Origin: Nissolia schottii
Lineage: Eukaryota > Streptophyta > Magnoliopsida > Fabales > Fabaceae
NCBI GenBank assembly: GCA_003254905.1
Contig: QANU01067139.1
Coordinates: forward strand, 792,591-856,590
Length of the DNA: 64,000 nucleotides
Direction of reading: 5' to 3'
Shown here: positions 13,426 to 25,582 of the stretch, in pieces
How positions within the stretch are numbered: position 1 is the stretch's first letter
Layout of the letters: each line of letters opens with the position of its first letter
Translations under genes and position numbers: made by a program
Notes under the pieces: generated by a model
The model's database searches: none
Told to the model about the DNA's origin: nothing
What the model saw: the letters and a program-made list of their open reading frames with translations, nothing else

Positions 13426-13497
13426 AGGTCCTACCGGGAGTCGAACCCAGGTCGCTGGATTCAAAGTCCAGAGTGCTAACCACTACACCATAGAACC
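13426..13497 (-). tRNA. trnQ-TTG: tRNA-Gln(TTG)
   Basis: Reading the minus strand from 13497, the molecule starts GGTTCTA and closes its acceptor stem with TAGGACC before a T discriminator at 13426. The anticodon arm is CTGGACTTTGAATCCAG, with loop CTTTGAA and anticodon TTG. The T arm is CTGGGTTCGACTCCCGG, with a standard GGTTCGA B box; the D arm contains TAGTGGTTAGCA. No intron. A TTTT tract four bases downstream (13421-13424 as AAAA on the plus strand) fits a Pol III terminator. No CCA is encoded, as expected for a nuclear gene. Confidence 0.96.
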
Positions 13498-13619
13498 AAC
13501 TGCTACTACCAAGGTAACTAGTATACTTGACTACATCTTGCGTGATGTTACATTTAGTGAAAGCATCTTCGAGAGTCACCACTATTTTGTTGTGCATCAT
13601 CCTTTTTTAGATCAATGAG

Positions 13620-14530
13620 ACATTATCACTTATGTTAATGAGAAGAGAAAATGGGAGGATATAATGGAAAGGAAAAAAATAGAAAATTAAAAATAAATAG
13701 ATAATTCTTTTTAATTGTTTAGTTAAGTAGAAAAATCAAAAATAAGAAGAAAAGGGAAAGGAAAAAATATATAATTTCACGATTTATATATCTTTAATAT
13801 TTTGATTATATTATATACATAATTAATCAAGTGAAGGGTAAAAAAGTCATTTGGTACATTAAAACATCTTTCTTTTATTTTCTTCTCATAATTGGAAGAA
13901 TATTTTTTTAAATTGACTTACCATAGTTTTTTTTTCATCCACCACATTTTATCAACAATTATCTCCATTTCCTCTCTCCCATTTTATTTCCTCTTAAATC
14001 CCTTAACCTTAAAAAAAATGAATTATTCAAGTGCTTGTTTTAAAAGCAATTTTTGACATTCTATAATGAGGTCTAAAATATTTGAAATATTGTCAAACTA
14101 AGTCATCTGTTTAATTGTACAATATAATACAATCAAATAAACCCAATAATATTACACCTCATAAAAAAAATGTCTCAAGTAACCTAGCTATCTTCTCTTT
14201 TTAGGTAAGTAGACAACTTATAAAATTCCTAGAATATGGAAAATAAGTACAAAATTAACATCAAACATGGACCCATGAATAATACAAGCAGTGCCAAAAG
14301 GACAAAAGGTACCCACACAACAAAAAGGAAACAAAGACAATGACACCCTACCCCCTACCCCACCGTGGCTCAACAATGCTCAGTAAGAGTCAAACAAAAC
14401 CTCATTAAAAGCCTCCATAGGAAAAATCCAACGGTACAAACTATTACTTTTTAAAGGAGGAAAAAGTTTACCTTGCTTGAAATTAATTAAGGGTCCAAAA
14501 GGAAAGATACAAGCTAATTATAAAAAGAAA
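13620..14530. other. AT-rich intergenic DNA
   Basis: No gene or well-bounded element recognised. The part after about 14200 may be the far 3' end of the LINE relic at 14640-15630, but I cannot align it. Confidence 0.4.
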
Positions 14531-14534
14531 TACA

Positions 14535-14694
14535 AAATAGAGCTACTATGTTACCATCCCGTTCACCCAAGACACTCTTAGGAAACTCAATGACCTTCAA
14601 TACAAGGTAAAGGATAAAGGACCAAGGATTACCCCGTGTTGCCATTCAGATAAACAAAATAGACCTACTATGTTACCATCTCATTCACCAAAGT
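14535..14694. repeat. Short tandem duplication next to the LINE relic
   Basis: About 38 bp at 14535 (beginning AAATAGAGCTACTATGTTAC) recurs at 14656 as AAATAGACCTACTATGTTAC with the same continuation (CCATC, then TTCACC). The period is about 121 bp. Confidence 0.55.
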
Positions 14695-15630
14695 CTCCAA
14701 TACCCAGCCGTCCAAACTCCATGGATAGTTGAACCTAGCTCTACTTCACTAGTGGAATCCCTTTCTCACCATTCGATTTCCCTTAAAATAATCTACGACT
14801 AATAATATTTTGTTGTACAACCTTTGGCATCTGAAAGATACTCAGATAGTAAAATGGTAAGCTGTTTAAAACAGAATTAAACAACACAATTTTACTTACC
14901 TTAGATAGGAATCTTGATCTCTACATACTGCTCTCAACCTTCTCAATCACAAGTGTCCAAGTAGCTGCACGTCACGGGTTTACACCAACGGGAATCCAAA
15001 GGTAGATAAATAGGAGGGAGACAATTTTACACCTCATATCCTTTTACACATTTTCAACTCATAGGTCTTCACACCCAATGGGAATCAAATAATCTCTTAT
15101 AATTAATTCAAAGCCCTGACATGACATAGAATCCCTCTAACAGTAGCTTATAATTAGTAATAGTTTTCTCCTTTTACGAACAGAATAAAACAATATTGTT
15201 ACCAAATTGGAGGCGAGATAGTGGTACATCATCACTGCCAGTTAGAAGTCTATCTAGTTAGCCTATATCAGTTGTCTTGCTAATCATCTTATTGAGAACC
15301 TTCGCAACCAATATTATAAATAAGAAAGATGATATCCAATCTCCATGACATAAACCTCATTCCATTTTAAACGGCTTTGTTGGGACACCATTTACCATTA
15401 CAGATATAAAGGCAGAGACATAGCAGTTTCTCAATCAAATCGTCCATTTCATACCAAATCTCATGCTCCTCAGAGTGTCGGTAATAAATGACCATTTCAC
15501 CAGGCTATATGCCTTTTGGAAGTCTACTTTAATCAATATAGATGCTCCGTTTCAACCATTGAATAGCTTCACACATAATAAGAGCCCCATCCAAGATGTG
15601 TTGATCAGTAATGCAAATTTTGCAACACTA
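14640..15630 (-). mobile_element. LINE ORF2 relic, 3' part of the reverse transcriptase
   Basis: On the minus strand, with stops and frameshifts, the translation gives recognisable non-LTR reverse-transcriptase blocks in order: DQHILDGALIMCEAIQWLK, VDFQKAY, GDWISSFL (the GDPISPFL block), then LFIYLWIPVGVNP and WTLVIEKVE, RSRFLSK, and SIFQMPK-like text. This order matches plant L1-type ORF2 after the catalytic core. The upstream (5') part of the same open frame is found at 18759-19200, so the element has been split by the 15631-18754 insertion. It is clearly dead. Confidence 0.8.
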
Positions 15631-16720
15631 GTTAGTGCACTAGTTTGTACAAGTAATAGTGAGTATAAATACTCGAGTTGTCGAACCTAGGACGATAATA
15701 TTACATGTTTAATTTTAATTAATAACTTACTAAATTAACTTAATAGATAGGACATTGAATATATAGCAACAAGCATAAAATAAATAATTAAACAAAAGAT
15801 AAGAAAAACAAGAGATGAGGAGAACATTAAGGCTATTGACTCACCTACACTAGACTTGGGTAGGCTCATAGACAATTTCACACAACTATCCTAATACAAT
15901 TTTTAAACAATCAACTATTGAGCTAATTAATGGTTGGGGTTACTAGTCGCTAGTCTTTCTCTCAATGTCAAACAACCCTCTTATCCTAGATTGACTCTTT
16001 AATCTCTTAGCGAGGTTTAAACTTATTCAAAGCATGAACGTTCTACTTCTACTCCTCACAAGACCACACTGATTGTGTTTACTCCTTTCGGACTTTTGCT
16101 CAACCTATGATTTCTATACCTACGAAGCACTCTTGTAATCTCTCTCTCAAGCTATCATGCAAGAAATCATAACAAATCAATTAATGATCAATTAATCAAT
16201 TATAATAAAGCAGACATATAGAAATGTTAACAAGCACCAATAGAAACTGAATAACATCATGAATTAAAATAGTATCATCACAAGATGTTACATCAATTCC
16301 CCAGCAAGGGACTTAGCACATAGAAGAAGAAAAATACAAGAGAAAATAGAAGAGAAATATAGAAAACAACATCATACATGACAAATGGTGGTTGACGACG
16401 AGTAAGGGTGCAGAGCTCTCGCGTAGCACCCTGGCGGCGATGCTCTGGCCCTAGTTAGCACTTCTAGGGTTGCCTCATCTTCAAATATGTTTCCCCCCTT
16501 TGCAATGAGGTTATTAAGGTTGTATTTATAGAGTCTATACTCAAAATCAAGTAAAAACTATTAAAATTCGATTTTTTTTACAACACTACACTATGATAGT
16601 AAAAATGTCATAACTTGTGCTACTAACATCCAATTGAGCTAATCCAAGTCTCTCATCAAATATAAGAGAAAGATCTATAACTTTGTCGTTGGAGCCAAGT
16701 CGATAGTCATCCCCCATCAA

Positions 16721-18517
16721 CACTACAAGAAAAACGCTCATTATTGTCAGAGTTACCGTCAATTTTTTCCCGATTACCGTCAGATTTTTTACTTTCCATC
16801 GGACTTACCATTGGCAAGTACACTAACAGTAATAGCCTCGATGGAAACTCATTACTGTCAGATTTATATATCCAACAGTAATTACCGTCGGTGATGATCG
16901 ACGGTAGTGGCGGTCCAAGTTAACTGAACTGTATACCATCGATAATAATCGACAGTAATAATATTAATATTTTATTCTATCTTCCGTTGGTTAATTTTGA
17001 CAATAATTTGAATATATTTTTTTTATATAATTACCGTTGACTACTTACAACGGTAAAGATAATAAATTTTTTTAAAAAATTATTATGAATTTCATTCCAT
17101 TCCTTTCCCAATTCCTAAACACACAAAACTCAAACTAATGCGCATCACAACATCTAAACTAATGCATATCCATCATTTCATACATCACAAAACAACATCC
17201 AAACTAATGCATATTCATTATTTCATACATCTGAATTTCATTTTATACCAAAAAATAACATCCATCTTGAACACACAAACTCAAACTAAGATATTATAGC
17301 AAAATTTCCCAGAAGCAAGTTATGAAAAGCATACAACACCTTACGGCTAGAAAAAGAAGAAAAGATTAGAGTATTTACAGGAGAATGAAGGAAACAGAAA
17401 TGGTGTGTAGTGTGAGGTTGGTGAAGCAACAACAACGATGAAGCCTTTAGGAATCCAACGAACACTTGAAGAACGAAGTTTAGAATACTGAGCAATTTTG
17501 CAAGGATTTTCACAGGAAAAAAGAGGCATTTTTTAGCAATAGAAGGAAGAATGAACAGTTTTTTGAGTGAAGGGGAAGAAGGAGAGGAGAGGAAAAGAGA
17601 GAAGAGGAGAAGAGAAAGAAGAAATATTCAGATATGGTGTGCTGTGAGAGAGTGAAATGCGTAGTAAGTTTTTAGAACATTACTGTGGGATTACCAATGG
17701 TAACTGGAGATAGTCTGACTATGACCGCTTTATCGATGTTAAGAATAAAAATAAATATATTTTATATCTTAGATTGATATTATTTGATTTAGTTTATTTA
17801 GGTTGATTTACTTTCATTATGCATTGATTCTCTTCTTAGCCTATAAATAGGAACATCTCTATGTAATAAAATACAACAACAATATACATCAATTCCATAA
17901 ATTTAATTATATTTCTCGCTCTCTAATTATTCCTTTCTAATCCTATTTTATTTTCCCCTGCTCAACCATGAAACTTAACAATCGAAATGCTTCGTTTAAT
18001 TTAAAGCATTACCGCCAACTATGTAGCAAACATGCCGACAGTACGAAAAAGTAACGCGGTAATCTTGGCAAATTTTCACTTTTGTTACCGTCGGATGTTT
18101 CCGACGGGTAAAGACGACAGTAATTACACCAACCATCGGAAAACGTGCGCACAGGAAAATGTGTGTATAGGAAAACACAGGCACGGGAAAATGTGCAAAA
18201 AAGTTTGAGGTCGCCACTGTCAATTATTTCTGACGGTAATTAGTTTAATGTTACAACCGTTAGGGAAAGGTGTCTCTTCAAATTCGGACCCTATTACCGT
18301 CGGATATGGCTGACGGTATGCCTCTCGCCTAACGACGCACCACTTGGTAGCAACTATTACCGTCGGAATTATTGTCAGGTTCTTGTTTCTGATGGTAATC
18401 GTGACCAAAATTAACCCAGTTTGCCTTAAATGCATTTACCGTCAATTTTTCTTGTTTTTTCCGATAGTAATACTATCGGATGGTTTTTCGACGGTAATAT
18501 GCTATTTTCTAGTAGTG
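16721..18517. mobile_element. Complete non-autonomous CACTA element, 1797 bp
   Basis: The left end is CACTACAAGAAAAACGCTC at 16721 and the right end reads CACTACTAGAAAA on the minus strand (to 18517). A 3-bp target duplication, CAA, flanks it at 16718-16720 and 18518-18520, as expected for CACTA elements. The subterminal regions are packed with TTACCGTCGG/CCGACGGTAA variants, pointing inward on the left and outward on the right. No transposase is encoded; it would depend on an autonomous relative. A solo LTR sits inside it. Confidence 0.93.
17737..17980. mobile_element. Solo LTR, 244 bp, inside the CACTA element
   Basis: It begins TGTTAAGAATAAAAATAA and ends GAAACTTAACA, with matching terminal TGTTAAG/CTTAACA. 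The 5-bp direct repeat ATCGA flanks it (17732-17736 and 17981-17985). It contains a TATA box and leader (CCTATAAATAGGAAC near 17840), typical of a small Copia-type LTR. No internal region or second LTR remains, so it is a recombination product. Confidence 0.9.
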
Positions 18518-18758
18518 CAAGATGAATATTGTGTGACAAAGTCAGGATGAAAACAACTTCAACATATATCTTCACCCAAATCTTTGCAAATTGTATTCAA
18601 ATTATAATTTTCTTATCCAAATCTTCTCTTCAAATCGTTTTCTTCAATCTTATCTTTTATCTTCTTCCAATCTTCAATAATCCTCTTGAAATTTATTTTC
18701 CTAAGAACAATTCAAAAATCAAAGAAATAAAAACAATAAAATCTAAATAATTCTACTA

Positions 18759-19200
18759 AGTGCAAGCTATAATTTAGAACCCTTTTAAGCTTGCCAACCA
18801 TTATTTTTGAGATGATCTTGTAAAGGCAACTAACCATGTTGGTTAGTCGAAAGTCAGCACCCCTTCGAATTTAGGAGAGTGTATAACGGAAGTCATGTTA
18901 GCCTCTCCAACTGAAGATTACTATTGACAAAAACAATCCATTACCTCATTACAAAAATTCTCTTCAATCTCCAGCCACATGATCTGACGTATAAATTTGA
19001 AATTGAAGCCATCCACTCCGGAAGCCTTCGTAGGATCACAAGCCCACGCAACATTTTTTATTTCTTCAACATTGGGGATGACCTCCAGACTGTCAGTCTA
19101 TTATTGTGGGAGGACATTCAAGAGATGAGGAAAGATGTAATCCCAAAATCATCCTTATCTTTACTGTAAAATTCTTTGTAAAAGTTTATGATTTCTTTCT
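18759..19200 (-). mobile_element. LINE ORF2 relic, 5' part of the reverse transcriptase
   Basis: On the minus strand, with interruptions, the translation contains a region resembling the plant LINE segment before the catalytic core: WKKEIINFYKEFYS, then a degraded KAPGPDGF-type block (EGFRSGWLQFQ), then GADFRLTNMVSCLYKIISKI (the DFRPISL-CN-YKIISKILA block) and KLKRVLN. It runs directly into the 14640-15630 part once the insertion at 15631-18754 is removed. Confidence 0.78.
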
Positions 19201-19209
19201 TCCATGTAA

Positions 19210-20500
19210 CCTATCTAGATATCTTCATTTACCTTCTCAATGGCCATGGCAGTGAGGAGAGCTTTCCGATGAGCTCTGCAACAAGCTGGATGCATGATCA
19301 GATCTTCGTCTTCCTCGCCTCATCGTACGTGTGTGGGCCACCAGCTTCTCCCATGGCGATGTGCGGCGGCGCGCGAGTAGATCTCCGACAACTACCACAG
19401 GAACGCGGTAGGTGGCATAATTAAGATCTGACAGCGGCAGCCAATTAGGAGTCATCTCTGAGGAGGAGTACTTCTGATGCTTCTTCTTCCTTAGGGCTAG
19501 GCTCAAATCTGGTTTAGATGTTGAAGAAATTACTTATAGAGAGAGGATGCGGAGACATTGAAGAAATATTACTAAAGGCAAGAGATGTTAGTCTCGGTTC
19601 AAAACTGGTTTAAATCGTTTCTCCTACCAGGTTAGGAGTAGTTCGGAACCTATCATGGTCAGCACGTACGAATCAATTTGTTTAATGCTCAATAGGCAGC
19701 GAGGAAGATGCGTGCGTGCTGTTGAGGATATATATAGGTATGTCTAATGGTCGAATTTATCATGTATCAAATTATTTGTTTTGTTATCATTTTTATTTAT
19801 TTAATACGATAGAATTAATGATTGATCAAGAAGGAATCCACCAACTCCCGGTAATGAGTTTGAGTTATAAGATTTTAATAACTAATTTAAGACCTTGGCC
19901 AAAGATATTGAATGAATAAAGAAGAAATTAGTTTCTTGGGGTTATTCACTGGTTAATTATAATATTGGTAACTAATTAGAGTTTGACAATTATATCATAC
20001 TCTAAGGTTAACCAATAGTTGAAAAAATGAAAGAAATTTTTTACATAAGTTTTTTTAAGGCTATTGTTAATAAAAATAAATTACTTCATACTATCTGACC
20101 ATTAATTAAGGATTGTTGCTTGACGTCAATCTTAATTAATTAATTAGTGAGACTAATTTATTACCAACTTAATATTGAACCTATAGAGTCACACACTAAT
20201 TAAGTAGTGTTCTGGTCTTTTGCTTCGAGAATTTAATTTGATCAAATAAATAATTTTAGTCTACATGAAATATTATTATATTCTATGCTAGCTAGCACTA
20301 AGAATATAAATAATATAATGTAATATAATTGGAGAAATAATTTGTTTTGATTAAAAAATTAAAGGGAAATTAAATTCAATATATTATCAAATAAGGATTT
20401 GGTAAACGTTGGAAGATGCGCATAAAGCCATGAACGCCACTTGTAACTTACCAAGTTGTAATGTTATTGTAACTTACCAACACGAAAGGACAAATGCGGA
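19210..20500. other. Unassigned intergenic sequence
   Basis: 19210-19510 is GC-richer and has frames on both strands (19188-19424 plus, 19237-19506 minus), neither with a recognisable domain. It could be a remnant of a transposon or the upstream part of the LINE. The rest is AT-rich with nothing recognised. Confidence 0.35.
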
Positions 20501-20519
20501 TTAGAGAATTAAGCAATTT

Positions 20520-22400
20520 TTTTTTTCACTTTCCTGACTAATTAGTGATGGATTAGCAAAGGATTCACGAAAAAATGTTGATAGGTAGCAAAATTTTGAA
20601 AATTGACGTACAAAAAATTCAACGAGTAATTAGTGATGGATTAGTGATGACATTATATCTTGGAACATATTTTTTGTAGCTAAAATGTTTAGCAAGAGAA
20701 AAATTCGCCGCTACTCCCTCACAAACACTAAAAATACTTACAGGGAGAAAAAACTTTTTTGCCCTCGCAATGTTTTTAAGAAAAGTTAGCGAGGGAAAAA
20801 TCCCTCACTAATCCCTCGCAAACTCTCAGTTTCATTTAGTGAGAGAAATTTTCTTACTAATCTCTCACAAATCTCTTCAACTAAACTAAATTCTTCCCTT
20901 CCCTTTTAGCGACAAATAAATCCCTTCGCTAAAACATCGCTAAAAGTTTAACCTTTCACTTTTTTTTAGTGAGGGATTGTGTCCTCACTAATCCCTCACA
21001 AACTCCCAACTTAATTTAGTGAGAGAATATTTCCTAATTAATCACTCTCAACTTAGTTTCAGATGTTCATTAGTTCAATTGGGATGTAACAAAAAATACA
21101 TGTACATAACTATACGCTATAAAATAAATAAAAAATATTAAATAATACAAATAAAGAGTAAAATAAATTTTTAATGTTAAAAAAAAATACTTTTAAAATA
21201 GTTTGAAGCTAATTATTGCAAAGATGAAAGAGAGACAAATTAAAGTAAATGAAATGAGGATAGAAAATTGATTCAATTTGCAAGAAATGTTGAAAGTCAC
21301 TAAAGCATTCACATGAAGACAAACACAAGCCAGTAACAAAAAAATGAAGACAATACAAGTGATTAATATTGTTATATTAAGGGGTTGAACTACCTATAAA
21401 ATTTCATTAGAACTAAACAAATATGGTAACAATTAAAGAGAGATGCATTCAAAGAAAAGCAACCATTGTAATGACCAAAAATAAAAAGTAGCAACCATTT
21501 CCTAATATAATGACAAACAATTAATGTTGCCAATGAAGATTGACCTTTATCCGTAACATTAACAATTCGTGTTGTGTTAAATAATATTTACGATCAAGTT
21601 GTTAATAGAATAAGCTAGTATTGTTAAGAACATATATGTGATTTATTAAAATTTATATAATATACACCATTTAAACTTATACAATAGTCTTGCATAAAGA
21701 GACACTAGTGCTTTCTCATTTATTTTACTAGTGAAACCTTTGTCCCTACATCGATCAAAAGACAAAGTGGATTTCAAAATTTTAGATATATAAGGAACAT
21801 GTGTTTCAAGGAGAATTGAGCAAGTGAAGCGACCCATTGACATAGTTGATCTCAAATCATGTATCGTGTATTGGTCGTACAAAACACAAATTTCTTTGAA
21901 TTGATATTAGAATTTTGTTGAAAAATGAATCAGTTCTATGTGAAAGTGGTATTGGTTTAATTGGTTGAACTGATTTAGTTTCTTTTAGAATCATGAATTT
22001 GTGATGGATTAGCGACGAAATTACGACATATTGCATTTTAGATTTTAACTTATTTGTGTTGGACCAGCTATGAATTGGCGATAAATTTGCGATGAATGTT
22101 ACTAAGAATCTGTGAATGATTAGTTACGACACAATTTCTTGCAAATTTTTGACAATTTAATAAACTATTTCTATTATATTCTATTATAAAATAGCTAAGA
22201 ATTAATGACAAAGTAACGACCATTTAACCAATAGTTTCATCATTAAAATAAATTAGCTACATATTAACAAACAAATGTTTTTAAAACTAATTAGCGACTT
22301 CAAAACAATGACAGCTAAATTGGTCTCTAATTTATCACTAATCTCTCAATAATTTATTTTCAAGGGATTAGCAACCAATTTGACCTAGGTTATAAACATT
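20520..22400. repeat. Region rich in TTAGTGAGGGATT / AATCCCTCACTAA motifs
   Basis: Many variants of a short motif (TTAGTGATGGATTAG, TTAGCGAGGGA, TCCCTCACTAATCCCTC) recur in both orientations, densest at 20630-21060 and again, more diverged, at 21990-22390. Short repeats in both orientations at two ends resemble the subterminal zones of a DNA transposon (about 1.9 kb), but no terminal inverted repeats or target duplication were found. The ORF at 21646-21882 has no recognised domain. Confidence 0.5.
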
Positions 22401-22501
22401 ATAGCATTGATCACATTGTTACACTAACGTCACAATATATATCTTCAGTTGAAATGAATTGGTTTTCAACGTTGAAGGGACCTCCTGAAGCTTAGAAATC
22501 G

Positions 22502-23006
22502 GGTGGAGGCTACCATGGTGCCCCATATGTTGGGGCACATGGCATGGTACTCCCATTTCCCTTCAATTTAAAGTTTTGTTATCATAGTTCTGCTACACAA
22601 ATTCTGCTTTACTTCATTTTGTGCCCAAGCCTATATAAAATTTGAATATTTGAAACAAAGCCCCCTCAGCTCAGTGAAAAAGTCCAAAATGCCCTCCCTC
22701 CCTCCTGCTGGTAGCATCGTGAACGTGGTGCCAGAATCCACGATGACGACATCGCTCCCCCTCCCGTCCACCCTCCGCAGCATCTCCGACACCGGGGCAT
22801 TTTGGCCGGCTGGTGAGGGCATTTTGATCTTTTTCCCTGAACTGAGGGGGCTTTGTTGTAAATATTCAAATTTTCTAGACTTGGGCACAAAATGAAATAA
22901 AGCAGAATTTGTGTGGCAGAACAATGATAACAAAACTTTAAATTGAAGGGAAATGGGGTACCATGCCATGTGCTCCAACGTCTGGGGCACCGCGGTAACC
23001 TCCACC
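22502..23006. mobile_element. Mutator-type (Pack-MULE-like) element carrying an aspartic protease fragment
   Basis: The ends are inverted repeats of about 190 bp: GGTGGAGGCTACCATGGTGC at 22502 and its close complement ending at 23006. Nine-base flanks TAGAAATCG (22493-22501) and TAGAAAACG (23007-23015) differ at one base, fitting a Mutator target duplication. The GC-rich core (about 22691-22800) reads on the minus strand SDVVIVDSGTTFTMLPA, the second active-site region (DSGTT) of plant pepsin-like (A1) proteases, preceded by MLRRVDGRG as in that family. Only a short exon piece is present. It is not a working gene. Confidence 0.85.
22700..22800 (-). pseudogene. Captured fragment of an A1 aspartic protease gene
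   Basis: The minus strand of this stretch encodes about 27 residues matching the region around the second catalytic aspartate of nepenthesin-like proteases (VDSGTTFTMLP). It has no start, no first catalytic site and no introns, and lies between the long terminal inverted repeats of the element at 22502-23006. The donor gene is not in this window. Confidence 0.75.
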
Positions 23007-23015
23007 TAGAAAACG

Positions 23016-24676
23016 CGGTGTATGAAGTTGTTTTCTATTTTGCCCGGAAAAGGCCCAATGCATCACTAGAAAGGCATACAACTATGGACGAATTGATTTA
23101 AAAAAAATACTTATCTTAGTTACATTATGAAGTATAGTTTTTTTTTAAGAGGTTTAGTTTACAATTACAATGTGACTTTACTAAAAATCACACCTTCTTC
23201 CACTTTTTTTAAAAGTAGAACATTTTAAATTTTAAAAAAATAGTATTTTACACTATGTAAAAAAAAATATTTATTTAAATATTATATTTTAACCCTTGTT
23301 ATTTTTAAAACGGTATTTTTTTAAAAATCAATTCAAACGGATCATATAATTATTATTAGCATTATTTCCCTTTCTTAGTTTTAAGAGGAATTGTTCTGAA
23401 ATTTTGGAGAAAGCTTCAATTATAAAATTTTATTTATTATTAAAAAGTTGATAAGCAAAATTAGTCTCAATATAAATACACATAAGCTCACCGCAACAGT
23501 AAAGAGAATTTTTTTCAGGTAACTAAAACTTCTACCCACCTAGATATTTATTCGAGAATTATTTTTTAGCACGACGCGACAGATGCTCAACATTGTGCGA
23601 AACTACCTAGGACTAATCAACGTGTTTTCAAAATGAGTCGAGCTACAACGACATTCAAAAATATACATCATATATACACTTATATTTATATACATAAAAT
23701 TTATATTTTAACGCTTATAATATTTATGGACTTAATTAAATATAATTAAAAATATCATATACACGTTTATAGTATTTATGCACTTATGAAAATAAAGGTT
23801 GTGCATTATTACGTATAATGTTTGTGTATTTTTTTTAAATAAAGTTCAAATTGTATATAACTCTAAAGTATATGTTTGTAGTGTAGTCCAAATAAAGTTT
23901 GTGCATAAATGCGCATAAAGTTTGTGCTTTAACGTCTGTAATATTTGTGTTTTAACGTCTTTAAGTTTGTGTTCTATTTTAGAAAACTGTATTATATACC
24001 TATAATAATTATTAATTACATAATTTAAATGATATATGTATGAGTGTATGAAATTAAATGTACACGTAATATTTTTGTTTCAAAATAAATCATGTTGAAC
24101 TAAAGATAATATCTGACGGTGGTTAATAGTCCAACAGCAATGCGAGCATATACTGTCCAACCATCAAATTTTTTTCTATTTATTTTTAGACTTGAACTTG
24201 AATATAATTTTTAAACACAAAAGTTACAATTACTTATTGTTATTCTTCTACTGTGTCACGTGCCATTAATTACCTATTGTCTATTGATCTCATCTACAAT
24301 TCAAATCCACTCCTTGAAACATTGAAAATTCAACTGGTACTTCTCATTAACCATACTCAGAGAGAGTTACCATGGTAAAGAATAAACCGGAACATTTTCA
24401 CAAAAGAACAAAGCCTTGTGATCTTAGACGCTCGTTTTTTAAGCCTTCGCCTGAATGGGGAGCCATGCAAAAGAGATAACTCATGCATAGACTCAAAGCT
24501 ACCGCGAGGCTCATATGTAAGTACTTCAGCACTTTCAGTTTTACTTGGAACTTGGTACCTCAAGTTGCGGAGTCTGACTCAGATTCAGCCCCATATAATT
24601 TGTCTGTATTATATATTATTTTTTTTATGTAACTATTAATTTTGCACAATTTTTATTTTTTTAAAGAAAACTCTTA
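23016..24676. other. AT-rich intergenic DNA with short unassigned ORFs
   Basis: A stretch at 24357-24640 is less AT-rich and has overlapping frames on both strands (24357-24563 minus, 24418-24639 plus); neither shows a domain I know. Otherwise nothing. Confidence 0.4.
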
Positions 24677-25285
24677 TCCTTTGTTTGGATAAGGCTAGAG
24701 AACAGAAGAGAACCCCACCTAATTTATCAAACTGTCCCTTGCTTTAATGCTACCAATAATCCTTTGTATCAATTTTTTTAACGTACACGCCACTATTCAT
24801 TGATCATTTAATATATAACAAATATGTTTTATTATCTGTTTTATTCATTTCTTTTAATTATATAATAATTTTAATTTTTGAAATAAATGTTAATAAGGAA
24901 TTTAATTCTATTAAATCAAAGTAGGAGTACCCAAAAAAAAGAATAGTAAGAGTATAAAAGTCATCGATTCAAATTACATTTTCTCTTTTCTTGGTTTTCT
25001 TTTAAATTTTCACATTCATATCAATAAACTATTATTTTAATTAATTTTATTATAATTTTATTTATTCAAGTAGTTTACAAAAAATATTCGAAAACTCAAT
25101 AAAAATCACACATTTACAATTTATTATACAATAAAGACTTATATGTCATTTTGCATGTCTTTCTTTTTGTTTTTCCTTCTATTTTCGTTTCATCTAAACA
25201 TCACAATTTCTCTTCTACCTTTTTCGTTGTTTTCATTCTTTTTATTTTCTTTCATCTCATTTTCTCTTCAATCTTCAAACAAAAT
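24677..25285. mobile_element. Probable hAT-type MITE of about 0.6 kb
   Basis: The left end (CCTTTGTTTGGATAAGGCTA) and right end (CTTCAATCTTCAAACAAAAT) are inverted matches around the TTTGTTTG/CAAACAAA core, and both arms continue into matching GAGAA/TTCTC-rich text. The target duplication was not resolved. Confidence 0.45.
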
Positions 25286-25582
25286 GTTAAGGTCGACCAG
25301 CTCTATCAATTAATGATTTGAATTAATCATAGTAGCTAGATTCACTTAATATTACCGATTATATCATATCGTTCTAACGATTTTTGAAATAAATTAAATT
25401 ATAGATGTATAATATCTTCCATTAATACAATGTTATGTTCAAATATAGAGAAAAACATTCTCTGTACAAACATGTCTCATGCATTAACTCTCCTTGATTA
25501 TACCTTAATTATTTCCTATGATGCCCTGACAGATATATGATTGGATCAATATATATGACAATAGAAGTCAATGTTCTAAAAG

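Larger units (their letters stand above)
15631..18754 (-). mobile_element. LTR-like block inserted in the LINE, itself interrupted by a CACTA element
   Basis: This insert splits the LINE relic exactly where the reverse-transcriptase homology breaks and resumes. ACTA occurs at both junctions (15627-15630 and 18755-18758). On the minus strand it has a TATA-like CTATAAATAC (about 16530), a GC-richer leader, and a 3' part whose layout resembles the LTRs of Athila/Tat-type Gypsy elements, ending near CTAGGTTCGACAACTCGAG. No gag or pol frame is seen, so it may be a solo LTR. The exact ends (TG...CA) could not be fixed. Confidence 0.5.

Noticed and set aside
24357..24640. Possible exon on either strand
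   Set aside because: Neither strand's translation matches a family I recognise, and no consistent splice sites or start were found; left as unassigned.
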